A stretch of 64,000 nt of DNA from Actinobacteria bacterium UBA6100 (GTDB lineage: Bacteria; Actinomycetota; Coriobacteriia; Anaerosomatales; Anaerosomataceae), in contig DIWS01000013.1 in the NCBI GenBank assembly GCA_002423585.1, positions 1 to 64,000 of the forward strand, given 5' to 3'. Below the pieces are notes generated by a model, which did no database searches, was not told the DNA's origin, and saw only the letters and a program-made list of their open reading frames with translations. Positions within the stretch are counted from its first letter, which is position 1. Each line of letters opens with the position of its first letter. Position numbers and translations under genes: made by a program. Positions 1 through 7,979 of the stretch are shown in pieces.

Positions 1-326
1 CGGACTTCGTGAAGGTGAACCCGCCGAAGGGCGACGACGTGGCGTCTTCGGCCGAAAAGCTCAAGGAGGCCGCTGCGGCGGCTGGCCGCACCGGCCTGGT
101 GTGCGCCGGCGGCTCCACGGTCGACGCGCAGACGTTCCTCACCCAGCTCTGGGAGCAGATCCACGTAGGCGGGGCGTCGGGCAACGCCACCGGCCGCAAC
201 ATCCACCAGCGTTCGTTGGACGAGGCGGTCCGGCTGACCAAGGCGATCTCGGCGATCACGCTGGGCGACTGGAGCGTCGAAGACGCGCTGGCCGTCTTCA
301 ACGGCGAGAAGGAGTACAGCCTCTAA
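1..326 (+). CDS. Class I (DeoC/FbaB-type) aldolase, C-terminal fragment
   Basis: Partial gene entering from the left edge, read in the frame that starts at base 3; about 107 residues remain. The residues GASGNATGRNIHQ followed by LDEAVRLTKAI match the C-terminal phosphate-binding strand and last helices of class I fructose-bisphosphate or DhnA-type aldolases (a TIM barrel with a Schiff-base lysine, which would lie upstream of the window). A glycolytic role fits the phosphofructokinase 2 kb downstream. The exact substrate cannot be settled from this fragment, because LsrF/AroA'-like aldolases share the motif. Confidence 0.75.
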   Translation, partial: DFVKVNPPKGDDVASSAEKLKEAAAAAGRTGLVCAGGSTVDAQTFLTQLWEQIHVGGASGNATGRNIHQRSLDEAVRLTKAISAITLGDWSVEDALAVFNGEKEYSL

Positions 327-424
327 GGGCTGTCACGCGCAGTCGGATAGCGCGGCATCGCACGTCACGCGGTGCCGCGCTATCATTACCCCCTGAACGT
401 GCACCCGAGGAGTCCCGGAGCAGC

Positions 425-1315
425 ATGTCGATCAACGACTGGTTCAAGCAGCGGGAGAGCCGTCGCTACACGGTCTCAGCCGGTGCGACCGCCGATGGAC
501 TGCCCGATGGCGTCTGGCGCAAGTGCCCGGACTGCGGTAAGACCCTCTACCAGGGCGAAGTGGTCAAGAGCCTCTCGGTCTGCCCGCACTGCGGTCACCA
601 CTTCGAGCTCATCGCACGCGACCGCATCCTCGCGCTCGTCGACGACGGGACCTTCGCCGAGACGGATGCGGGCCTCTGCTCCCTCGACCCACTGCGCTTC
701 ACCGCCTGCAAGCCGTACGCGGGTGCGCTCGAGAAGGCGCAGGAGACGACCGGGCTTGCCGAGGCCGCGATCATCGGGCGCGCGTCGATCGATGGTCGTC
801 CGGTCGTGATCGGGGCGCTCGACTTCCGCTTCATCGGCGCATCGATGGGATCGGTCGTGGGCGAGAAGATCACCCGGGCGTTCGAGATCGCGCTCGCCGA
901 GCGGCGTGGTGTGGTGCTGGTGGTCGCGTCCGGCGGCGCGCGCATGCAGGAAGGCATGCTCTCGCTCATGCAGATGGCCAAGACCGCGGCCGCGGCGGAG
1001 CGGCTCGCCAAGGCGGGCCTGCCCTACGTCTCGGTACTCGTTGACCCGACCTACGGCGGCGTGACCGCGAGCTTTGCGGTGCTCGCCGACGTGATATTCG
1101 CCGAGCCCGGTGCGCTCATCGGTTTCGCGGGGCCGCGCCTCGTGGAGCAGACCATCCGGCGATCGCTCCCGAAGGGCTTCCAGAGCGCGGTCTCACTCGT
1201 GGAGCACGGGATGATCGACGGTGTCGTGTCCCGCAGCGAGCTTCGCGAGCGGATCGGCACCGTGCTCGGATATCTGCTTCCCGATGACGCCACGACTGCG
1301 GGAGGTGCTGTATAA
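425..1315 (+). CDS. accD: Acetyl-CoA carboxylase carboxyltransferase subunit beta
   Basis: Beta half of the carboxyltransferase that moves CO2 from biotin to acetyl-CoA to make malonyl-CoA for fatty acid synthesis. The 296-residue protein starts with the typical MSINDWFKQRESRRY and has the N-terminal zinc ribbon (two CPxC pairs near residues 38-60: KCPDCGK and VCPHCGH). The crotonase-like core contains the SGGARMQEG oxyanion-hole segment. The ATG at 425 is chosen over upstream in-frame starts because homology begins there and a GGAG lies just upstream. A TATCAT at 381-386 could be the -10 box. It is followed by accA with one base between, so the two subunits are co-translated. Confidence 0.95.
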   Translation: MSINDWFKQRESRRYTVSAGATADGLPDGVWRKCPDCGKTLYQGEVVKSLSVCPHCGHHFELIARDRILALVDDGTFAETDAGLCSLDPLRFTACKPYAGALEKAQETTGLAEAAIIGRASIDGRPVVIGALDFRFIGASMGSVVGEKITRAFEIALAERRGVVLVVASGGARMQEGMLSLMQMAKTAAAAERLAKAGLPYVSVLVDPTYGGVTASFAVLADVIFAEPGALIGFAGPRLVEQTIRRSLPKGFQSAVSLVEHGMIDGVVSRSELRERIGTVLGYLLPDDATTAGGAV

Positions 1316-1316
1316 C

Positions 1317-2279
1317 ATGGCCCGCTTCGTGATGGAATTCGAACGGCCGCTCGTCGAGCTCGAGGAGAAGCTCGACGAGATCTCACGACTCGATGCTGCG
1401 GCGCTTCCCGAGCTCGCCGCCGAGATCGCCGACCTGGAGCGTCAGGTCGAGCAGCTGCGCCAGACGCTCTACTCGGCCCTCTCCCCGTGGGAGAAGGTCC
1501 AGGTCAGCCGTCACCCGCAGCGCCCCAAGGCCGACGACTACCTGGAGGCGATCTTCACCGACGTGGTGGAGTTGCGCGGGGACCGCGCGTACGCCGACGA
1601 CCAGGCGATCCTGACCGCGCTCGCGACCCTCGGGGGACACCGTGTGATGCTGTTGGCGCATCGCAAGGGCCGCAACACGAAAGAGAACGTGGCGCGCAAC
1701 TTCGGTTCGCCGCACCCGGAGGGCTTTCGCAAAGCCGAGCGCGCCATGCGTCTTGCAGCCCGTTTCGGGCTCCCGGTGGTCACCCTGCTCGACACGGCCG
1801 GGGCTTCGCCAGGGCTCGAGGACGAGGAGCGCGGTCAGGCGTGGGCGATCGCACAGTGCCTCGCCACACTCTCGGACCTGCCCGTCCCGGTGGTGGTGGT
1901 CGGGATCGGCGAGGGCGGCAGTGGGGGCGCGCTGGCCATCGGCTTCGGCGACCGCCTGATCATGCTTGAGAACGCATACTACTCGGTCATCTCGCCGGAG
2001 ATGTGCGCGGTGATCCTGTTCAAAGACGCGCAGAAGGCGCCGGAGACGGCGTCGGCGCTCACGCTGACGGCAGAGGACCTCGTGCGTCTCGGCATCGCCG
2101 ATGAGATCGTGCCCGAACCGCTCGGGGGAGCACACCGCGATCCGGCTGTCGTCATGGCCGAGGTGGCCGTGCGCGTCGAGGTGGCACTCGACGCGCTTCG
2201 CGCCGAGGACCCTGGAACCCGTACCGCGCGACGTTACGAGCGCCTGCGCGCCATCGGGGTGTTCAGCACCGGCGCGTAG
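1317..2279 (+). CDS. accA: Acetyl-CoA carboxylase carboxyltransferase subunit alpha
   Basis: Alpha half of the acetyl-CoA carboxyltransferase, 320 residues, the usual family length. The N-terminal helix MEFERPLVELEEKLDEI is diagnostic. The core carries HRKGRNTKENVARNFGSPHPEGFRKA split over residues about 115-145, and the glycine-rich GEGGSGGALAIG forms the oxyanion and CoA-binding loop. Start ATG 1317 lies one base after the accD stop. Biotin carboxylase and BCCP genes are not in the window. Confidence 0.95.
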   Translation: MARFVMEFERPLVELEEKLDEISRLDAAALPELAAEIADLERQVEQLRQTLYSALSPWEKVQVSRHPQRPKADDYLEAIFTDVVELRGDRAYADDQAILTALATLGGHRVMLLAHRKGRNTKENVARNFGSPHPEGFRKAERAMRLAARFGLPVVTLLDTAGASPGLEDEERGQAWAIAQCLATLSDLPVPVVVVGIGEGGSGGALAIGFGDRLIMLENAYYSVISPEMCAVILFKDAQKAPETASALTLTAEDLVRLGIADEIVPEPLGGAHRDPAVVMAEVAVRVEVALDALRAEDPGTRTARRYERLRAIGVFSTGA

Positions 2280-2328
2280 CGTGTGCCGACGATGTTGTGA
2301 TGTCCGTCGAACCTCAGGGGGAGATAGT

Positions 2329-3579
2329 GTGAGTCAGAAGTCACCGATCAAGCGCGTGGGCATCCTGTTCAGCGGCGGGCCGGCACCGGCGGCCAATGCG
2401 GTGATCTCGGCCGCGGCGCTCTCGTTTCTGAACAACGGCGTCGAGGTGATCGGCTTCTACGACGGCTACGAGGGCCTGGAGAACTACTCACCGGACAACC
2501 CGCTCGTCGAGGGGCAACACTTCATCCGCCTCACCCGCAACGACGTTTCGGCGATCCGGAACCGCAAGGACATCATCTTGCGCACGTCGCGCGCCAACCC
2601 GGGCAAGCCGGTGGGCTCGGCCAACGACCTGGCGGACGCGCACCGCAACGCCAAGCTGCGTGCGGTCTACGCCGCGTTCGAGGCCTACGAGATAGACGCG
2701 CTCGTCTCGATCGGCGGCGACGACACGCTCAAGACCGCGAACTACATCAAGGAGCTGCAGAACGTCGTGGGCGGGCTTCGGCCGATCAGGGTCGTCCATC
2801 TGCCGAAGACGATCGACAACGACTACTACGGCATCGACTGGACGTTCGGCTTCTTCTCGGCGGCGCACTTCGCGGCCACCGAGATCCGCAACCTGAGTGC
2901 GGACGCGCGCTCAACGCAGGTCTGGTACGTGCTCGAGGTGATGGGGCGCAAGGCCGGCTGGCTCACCTATGCGGCGGGCATCGCCGGTGAGGCGACGCGC
3001 ATGATCTCGGTGGAGGACTGCGACGACGTCTTCGACGCACGGGCCGAGGCCGAGGGGCTGGTCGACCTCATGTTGCACCGGGAGTCGGACGGGAGGCACT
3101 ACGGCATCATCTGCATCGCCGAAGGGCTCGCCGATCATCTGCCCGACGACATGCGGCCGCAGACCACCGACGAGCATGGCAACCTGAAGCTCGGGGAGGC
3201 GCAGGTGGGGCGCGTGCTCGCCACGGAGATGGAGCGCGTCTACGAGGAGCGGACCGGCAAGAGGATCAAGGTTCGCGCCAAGCAGCTCGGCTACGAGGTG
3301 CGCTGCGCGGAACCGAGCGCGTTCGACGTGTTACTCGGCACGCAACTGGGTGTGGGTGCGTACCGCGCGCTGGTTGAGAAGGGCCTCACGGGTGTCATGG
3401 TGAGCGTGGAGGACCAGCTCTCGCTCAAGTACGTGCCGTTCGACCTGCTGATCGATCCCGAGACCATGAAGACGAAGGTCCGGTTCATCGACAAGGACAG
3501 CGACTTCTACCGTCTCGCGCGCGCACTCGAGTACCGCGGCATCCTGTCCGATCAGGGCGCCGGCGAGGAGCCGGCATGA
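2329..3579 (+). CDS. pfp: Pyrophosphate-dependent 6-phosphofructokinase
   Basis: Phosphorylates fructose 6-phosphate in glycolysis, and can run reversibly when PPi is the donor. The 416-residue protein has the PFK fold: SGGPAPAANAVISAA near the N-terminus, GGDDT and PKTIDND in the active site. ATP enzymes have GGDGS and PGTIDND; the Asp in GGDD and the Lys in PKTIDND are the known determinants that block ATP and select PPi. It is also longer than the ~320-residue ATP enzymes. The GTG at 2329 is the first start consistent with homology, about 50 bases after accA; a GGGGGAG lies just upstream. Donor choice is inferred from motifs. Confidence 0.88.
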   Translation: MSQKSPIKRVGILFSGGPAPAANAVISAAALSFLNNGVEVIGFYDGYEGLENYSPDNPLVEGQHFIRLTRNDVSAIRNRKDIILRTSRANPGKPVGSANDLADAHRNAKLRAVYAAFEAYEIDALVSIGGDDTLKTANYIKELQNVVGGLRPIRVVHLPKTIDNDYYGIDWTFGFFSAAHFAATEIRNLSADARSTQVWYVLEVMGRKAGWLTYAAGIAGEATRMISVEDCDDVFDARAEAEGLVDLMLHRESDGRHYGIICIAEGLADHLPDDMRPQTTDEHGNLKLGEAQVGRVLATEMERVYEERTGKRIKVRAKQLGYEVRCAEPSAFDVLLGTQLGVGAYRALVEKGLTGVMVSVEDQLSLKYVPFDLLIDPETMKTKVRFIDKDSDFYRLARALEYRGILSDQGAGEEPA

Positions 3580-4130
3580 TCGACCGCGAGTTGATACGCG
3601 TCTTCCGTGAGATCGGGCGCGACCTGTTCGTGGCGGGGCTCACCACGAGCCACGGAGGCAACATGAGCGTCCGCGACGGCGATCGGGTGGTCATCACCCG
3701 CCGCGGATCGATGCTCGGGAGGCTCACTGACGATGACCTGATCGAGACGGGCATGGAGCCGTGCGTCGCCGACGAGCGTTGCAGTCGCGAGATCGTAGTG
3801 CACCGCGCGATCTACGAGGTCACCGACGCGCGGGCGATCGTGCACGCGCACCCGGCCCACACGATCGTGCGGAGCTTCGATGCCGACGCGATCGTGCCGG
3901 CCGACTCCGAGGGGCTGTACGTGCTCGGCGAGGTGCCCGTGGTCACGGCGGCGCAGACGATCGCCTCACCCGAGGCCGCAGCCGTGCTTGCCGGCGCGCT
4001 TCGCGAGTCCCCGGTGGCCGTGCTCCGCACGCACGGCCCGTTCGCGAAGGGCGCGACGCTCGAGGAGGCGTTCATGCACGTGAGCGTGCTCGAGGCGAGC
4101 GCGTCGATCCTCGGCCTGCTCGGCAGGTAG
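3576..4130 (+). CDS. Class II aldolase/adducin family protein (fuculose-phosphate aldolase-like)
   Basis: 184 residues of the class II aldolase/AraD fold. GNMSVRDGDRVVITRRGSML is the phosphate-binding N-terminal part, HAHPAHT near residues 91-97 gives zinc-binding histidines, and RTHGPFAKG near residue 150 supplies a further histidine. Zinc aldolases of this family cleave L-fuculose 1-phosphate, ribulose phosphates or methylthioribulose phosphate; the substrate cannot be told from sequence. Its ATG overlaps the pfp stop codon (ATGA), implying translational coupling with the phosphofructokinase. Confidence 0.85.
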   Translation: MIDRELIRVFREIGRDLFVAGLTTSHGGNMSVRDGDRVVITRRGSMLGRLTDDDLIETGMEPCVADERCSREIVVHRAIYEVTDARAIVHAHPAHTIVRSFDADAIVPADSEGLYVLGEVPVVTAAQTIASPEAAAVLAGALRESPVAVLRTHGPFAKGATLEEAFMHVSVLEASASILGLLGR

Positions 4131-4136
4131 CAGCGG

Positions 4137-4910
4137 CTACATCACCGCGCCGGTGAACAGGCTGCCGATGATCACCGGAATGGCCTTCACGATCCCGGTG
4201 ACCACGATGAAGACGAGGATCGCGGGCACCGCGCGCTTCTTCTCGACGCCGATCGCCTTGGAGAGCAGTGCGCCGAACAGGATGAGCAGGCCCCAGACCA
4301 CGAAGAGATCGATCTGCGACAGTACCGCGTAGGCGGCGCCCGGCGCCTCGGTGATCTCCGTGGGGGCGACCAGTGCGCCGAGGCCGGCGTGCTGGAGCCA
4401 GACGCCCGTCGAGGTCATGTGGATGCCCTGAATGACGTTGCGGATGGCGTTGGGCAGGAGCGAGAGCGCGCTCACGGTGAGCATCGTCGGGAATCGCACG
4501 GGGTTCGCCCAGGTCTTGGCCGCAACGAAGAAGAACGTGGCCGTGTAGAGGATCGCCACGAGTGCGCCCAGCGCGCCGAAGACGATGTCGGCGACAGACG
4601 TGACCTGCATTGCGGTGGTGAGCACCTCATCCTGGGTGATCTCGCCGTTTGCCTCGGCGGCCGCCATGTCCTTCTCGTACTGCTTGCGGTCGGCCTCGGG
4701 CATGGAGTCGATCTGCTCCTGCATGATCGCTTCGGCCTGGGCGGTCTGGTACTCGATCTTCATGGGCGTGGACACCGCGGTCTTGAAGAGCACCGAGCCG
4801 AGCAGAAGGACCGCGAGCGGGATCCATAGCCACTTGACCGCATCGCCAGCGCCATCGATGCCCTTCGCGGGACGGAACAGGCCGAGCAGGATGCTTGCGA
4901 ACGAACGCAT
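4137..4910 (-). CDS. Yip1-like multispanning membrane protein
   Basis: 257 residues with about five hydrophobic segments (near residues 25-42, 98-120, 135-155, 185-208 and 225-248) and a charged cytoplasmic or external loop after the first one (EYQTAQAEAIMQEQIDSMPEADRKQYEKD). It resembles the YIP1/DUF1282 integral membrane family. ATG 4910 has a good AGGAGTGACC upstream. It ends 6 bases from the convergent aldolase gene and is the last gene of the minus-strand ABC export operon, so it may assist that system. Function unknown. Confidence 0.6.
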   Translation of the reverse strand: MRSFASILLGLFRPAKGIDGAGDAVKWLWIPLAVLLLGSVLFKTAVSTPMKIEYQTAQAEAIMQEQIDSMPEADRKQYEKDMAAAEANGEITQDEVLTTAMQVTSVADIVFGALGALVAILYTATFFFVAAKTWANPVRFPTMLTVSALSLLPNAIRNVIQGIHMTSTGVWLQHAGLGALVAPTEITEAPGAAYAVLSQIDLFVVWGLLILFGALLSKAIGVEKKRAVPAILVFIVVTGIVKAIPVIIGSLFTGAVM

Positions 4911-4923
4911 GGTCACTCCTTCA

Positions 4924-6225
4924 TCATTCGTGTCGAAGTGCGGTGAGCGGATCGAGGTTGGCGGCACGCACCGCCGGCAGCACGCCTGAGAGCAGGCCGA
5001 TGCCCGCTGCGAACACGATGGCGAAGATGGCGAGCCACACGGGTATCTGGAAGAACGAGGCGGTGTCGGAGGAAGCCACCCCGGTGGACGTGGCCTGGCT
5101 GGCGAGCATCGCCTTCACGAACAGGTTCGCGAGCGCAGCGCCGGCACCGGAGAAGAGCAGTCCACCGATCCCGCCCAACACGCCGATGATAGCCGCCTCG
5201 CCGAGGAAGACGCGCTTGATCTGACGGTTGGAGGCCCCGACGGCCTTCATGATGCCGATCTCCCGCGTGCGCTCGTAGATCGACATGGTCATCGTGTTCG
5301 CTATGCCGAGAGCGGCGACGAGCATGGCGATGCCACCGAGCGCGCCGAGCACACCCTGTATGATCAGGAAGACGCTCTTCAGGCTTTCGAGCATCGACTG
5401 CGATGAGTATGCATATAGGCCTCGATCCATGATGGTCTTCTCGATGTCGGTGACCGAGTCGACCGAGTCGGCCTTGACGATGAGCTGCTCGTACGTGACC
5501 TTCCGCCGGTCGGTGTCGTTCATGTCCAGCGCAGCGTCCATGGAAATGTACGCGGACTGGTCCGTCATCATGTCGCTCGGCGCGAGGATCCCCACAACCG
5601 TGAACTTCTGCTTGTTCTGCCGTGGCTGCGCGTTCGGATCGGCCTCGATCTCCTGTTCGGTCGGGTAGATCGAGGTCGCCACCTCTAGTCGCCTGCCGAG
5701 AAGGTCGAGTTCGGGGACCGTCGAGCCCGGCCCCATCATCATCCCGTCCTCGGACGCGACCGAGAACGATGCCGGAAGCATCGCGCCGAGAAGGATCTCG
5801 GAGTCGTTACGCGGCAGCCGGCCTTCCTCGATCTCGTATCCGAACTTCGCGAAGTCCTCCATGTTTACGCCGTACGGCATGCTGTACAGGACGTACTTCT
5901 TGTACTCGATCTTGTCTAGATACACGGGGACGCTCGGCAGCACCGCCTCGACGTGCTCGATCGCCGCGATCTCGTCGACGATCTCGTCGTTGAGGGATGT
6001 GAACTCGACACCCGGCATCCCGCCGCCGCCCATCACGGTGATGTGCGTAGCCGCGCCCAGGTCGCCGAGTTCGGCCGTGAGGTTCGCCTGAAGCCCGATG
6101 CCGAGCGACACCATGAGCACGATCGCCGATGTGCCGATGACCACGCCGAGGGACGTCAACGCCAACCTGAGCTTCATGCGGCGCAGGTTGGAGACGACCA
6201 AGAATGCGAGGTCGCGGAAGCGCAT
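4924..6225 (-). CDS. MacB/FtsX-type ABC transporter permease
   Basis: 433 residues with the MacB architecture: an N-terminal membrane helix (RLALTSLGVVIGTSAIVLMVSLGIGLQ), a periplasm/exterior MacB_PCD-like domain of about 230 residues, and three C-terminal helices of the FtsX domain (residues ~285-430). YERTREIGIMKAVGAS is the conserved FtsX coupling motif. It pairs with the ATPase encoded at 7196-7891, with the secreted CARDB-like protein between them. In Gram-positive bacteria such systems move peptides or lipoproteins or act as mechanotransmitters; the substrate is unknown. Confidence 0.85.
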   Translation of the reverse strand: MRFRDLAFLVVSNLRRMKLRLALTSLGVVIGTSAIVLMVSLGIGLQANLTAELGDLGAATHITVMGGGGMPGVEFTSLNDEIVDEIAAIEHVEAVLPSVPVYLDKIEYKKYVLYSMPYGVNMEDFAKFGYEIEEGRLPRNDSEILLGAMLPASFSVASEDGMMMGPGSTVPELDLLGRRLEVATSIYPTEQEIEADPNAQPRQNKQKFTVVGILAPSDMMTDQSAYISMDAALDMNDTDRRKVTYEQLIVKADSVDSVTDIEKTIMDRGLYAYSSQSMLESLKSVFLIIQGVLGALGGIAMLVAALGIANTMTMSIYERTREIGIMKAVGASNRQIKRVFLGEAAIIGVLGGIGGLLFSGAGAALANLFVKAMLASQATSTGVASSDTASFFQIPVWLAIFAIVFAAGIGLLSGVLPAVRAANLDPLTALRHE

Positions 6226-6227
6226 GC

Positions 6228-7199
6228 TTACGATCCGATGCCGAAGAGCGCCTTTATGAACGAGACGAACCAGTTGTCTTCGCTCTCGTCGTCCGGCGCC
6301 TCGGCGCCCTCTTCGACGTCAGCCGGGTCGGGCGCGTCTTCGACGCTGACCGTTCGTGTCTCGCGGTACTCCTGCGGCCGGCCAAAATCGTCGCGATAGG
6401 AGACTACGAAGACGACTTCGAGTTCACCGGCCGATTCGGGCGTGATCTGCACGTCGAGTCCCTCGGTGGTCGCTGCGTCCATAGTGCCGAGGAAGTACGT
6501 GCCATCGGCCACGTCCGCCTCGCCGGCTTGGACACGCAACATGACGCCGGAAAGAGCGTACGTGCCGGCGTTTGCGATCTCGAAGCTCGCGTCGAAGGTC
6601 TCTCCGAGCATGACCGTTTCGGGAAGCTCCGCGGTGACCAGTGAGAGCACGGCGTCGCGCTCGACGAGCACGCCGAGGGTGTAGGCCACCTCTTGGCGGG
6701 CGTCCTGGTGCTCGAAGCTCACCGTCACAGGCACGGTGAGGGCGCCGGGAGCGGTACCGGGAGTCACGATGACGTGGAACGTGACGGTGTCTTCGGTCTT
6801 GCCCTTGAGCAGGCCCAGGTACTTGGCGTTGCCGGTGCCGAGCACGGTGAGGCCGCCGGTGGCTGCCGCCGCAGTGCCGCCCGCGGCGGCGGACTGACCG
6901 AGGGAAACGACTACGTTGTCGGCACGTCGGGACGTGGCGTTGTAGAGCGTGAGCGTGAGGTCGAACTCCGTCCCCGGTGTCACTCGGACGGGCGTGGTCG
7001 CGTACGAGCGAACGACCACGACGGGCGCGGGTGTGGGTGTGACAGCAGCCACTCCACCCGTTGTGGTCGGGACGATGGGGGCGGGGACCGTCTCAGTCGT
7101 ATCGCCGGAGTCGGGGTCGGCGACTGCCACTGCAGGGGCGATCAGCAGTGCGAGCGCGACCGACAGTGCCAGGATCCGTGCTACCCAAGAGCGCCTCAC
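6228..7199 (-). CDS. Secreted CARDB/S-layer-like protein of the ABC export operon
   Basis: 323 residues. The N-terminal signal peptide (MRRSWVARILALSVALALLIAPAVAVA) is followed by a Thr/Pro/Val-rich linker and two Ig-like regions with the CARDB pattern (VRVTPGTEFDLTLTLYNATSRRADNVVVSLGQ; LGETFDASFEIANAGTYALSGVMLRVQ), then an acidic stretch and a short hydrophobic tail (NWFVSFIKALFGIG) that may anchor it. Its start overlaps the stop of the upstream ATPase gene by 4 bases, so the three genes are one operon. Proteins of this type sit between MacB-like ATPases and permeases and probably form an extracytoplasmic accessory. Confidence 0.75.
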   Translation of the reverse strand: MRRSWVARILALSVALALLIAPAVAVADPDSGDTTETVPAPIVPTTTGGVAAVTPTPAPVVVVRSYATTPVRVTPGTEFDLTLTLYNATSRRADNVVVSLGQSAAAGGTAAAATGGLTVLGTGNAKYLGLLKGKTEDTVTFHVIVTPGTAPGALTVPVTVSFEHQDARQEVAYTLGVLVERDAVLSLVTAELPETVMLGETFDASFEIANAGTYALSGVMLRVQAGEADVADGTYFLGTMDAATTEGLDVQITPESAGELEVVFVVSYRDDFGRPQEYRETRTVSVEDAPDPADVEEGAEAPDDESEDNWFVSFIKALFGIGS

Positions 7200-7891
7200 G
7201 CGGTTCCTCCTTGTTCGATGTTCTCGATCGATCCGTCCACGATGGTGATGATGCGGTCGGCCACAGACTCGGCGATGGCGCGGTCGTGGGTGGTGATGAG
7301 TAGTGTGCGTCCGGCGGCGTTCATCTCACGCATCAGCTCCAGGATCTCGAGGCCGGTGCGCGTATCCAGATTGCCGGTGGGCTCGTCGGCGAGCATGATG
7401 GCGGGTTCATTCACGACCGCCCGCGCGATGGCGACGCGCTGCTGTTCGCCGCCGGAGAGCTCGGTGGGTCGGTGGTCGATCCGGTGAGCGAGGCCCACTG
7501 ATGCGAGTGCCGCCGCGGCCCGCTCGGCGCGCTCCTCGGGAGATGCGCCCGCGAATACGAGGGGCAACTCCACGTTGCGCCGGGCGGTCATGGTGGGAAT
7601 CAGGTTGAACGACTGGAAGACGAAGCCGACCTGCCGACGCCGGTAGGTGGCGAGGCGTTCGTCGTCCATCCCGGCGAGATCCTCACCCTCGATAACGACC
7701 GAGCCGGAGGTGGGGCGGTCCAGGCCGCCGACGATGTTGAGCAGCGTGGACTTACCCGAGCCGGAGGGCCCCATCACGCAGACGATCTCGCCGCGGGGGA
7801 TGGTCAGGTCGACTCCGCGCAGGACCGTGAGCGCCTCGCCCCCCATGATGTATTCTCGCGTGAGGCCGAAAACCTCCACAGCGCTCGCCAC
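7196..7891 (-). CDS. LolD/MacB-type ABC transporter ATP-binding protein
   Basis: 231 residues with the complete nucleotide-binding domain: Walker A GPSGSGKST, Q-loop FVFQSFNLIPTMTA, signature LSGGEQQRVAIARA, Walker B IMLADEPTGNLD and switch His in LLITTHD. The Q-loop and GNLDTRTG are typical of the MacB/LolD/FtsE subgroup. GTG 7891 is chosen because homology begins there and a GGGGGAG lies 6 bases upstream; longer in-frame starts would run into non-conserved sequence. First gene of the operon with 6228-7199 and 4924-6225. Confidence 0.92.
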   Translation of the reverse strand: MASAVEVFGLTREYIMGGEALTVLRGVDLTIPRGEIVCVMGPSGSGKSTLLNIVGGLDRPTSGSVVIEGEDLAGMDDERLATYRRRQVGFVFQSFNLIPTMTARRNVELPLVFAGASPEERAERAAAALASVGLAHRIDHRPTELSGGEQQRVAIARAVVNEPAIMLADEPTGNLDTRTGLEILELMREMNAAGRTLLITTHDRAIAESVADRIITIVDGSIENIEQGGTA

Positions 7892-7979
7892 GCAACTCCC
7901 CCGTTCGTTGCTCACGAGACAGCATCGTGCCACAAGCCGAGGGGTTCGGGATAGGGGATGTTGCGAGACTGAGCGAGCC

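Noticed and set aside
1383..2135. Minus-strand 250-codon frame opposite accA
   Set aside because: His/Arg-rich antisense artefact of a high-GC gene; no motif.
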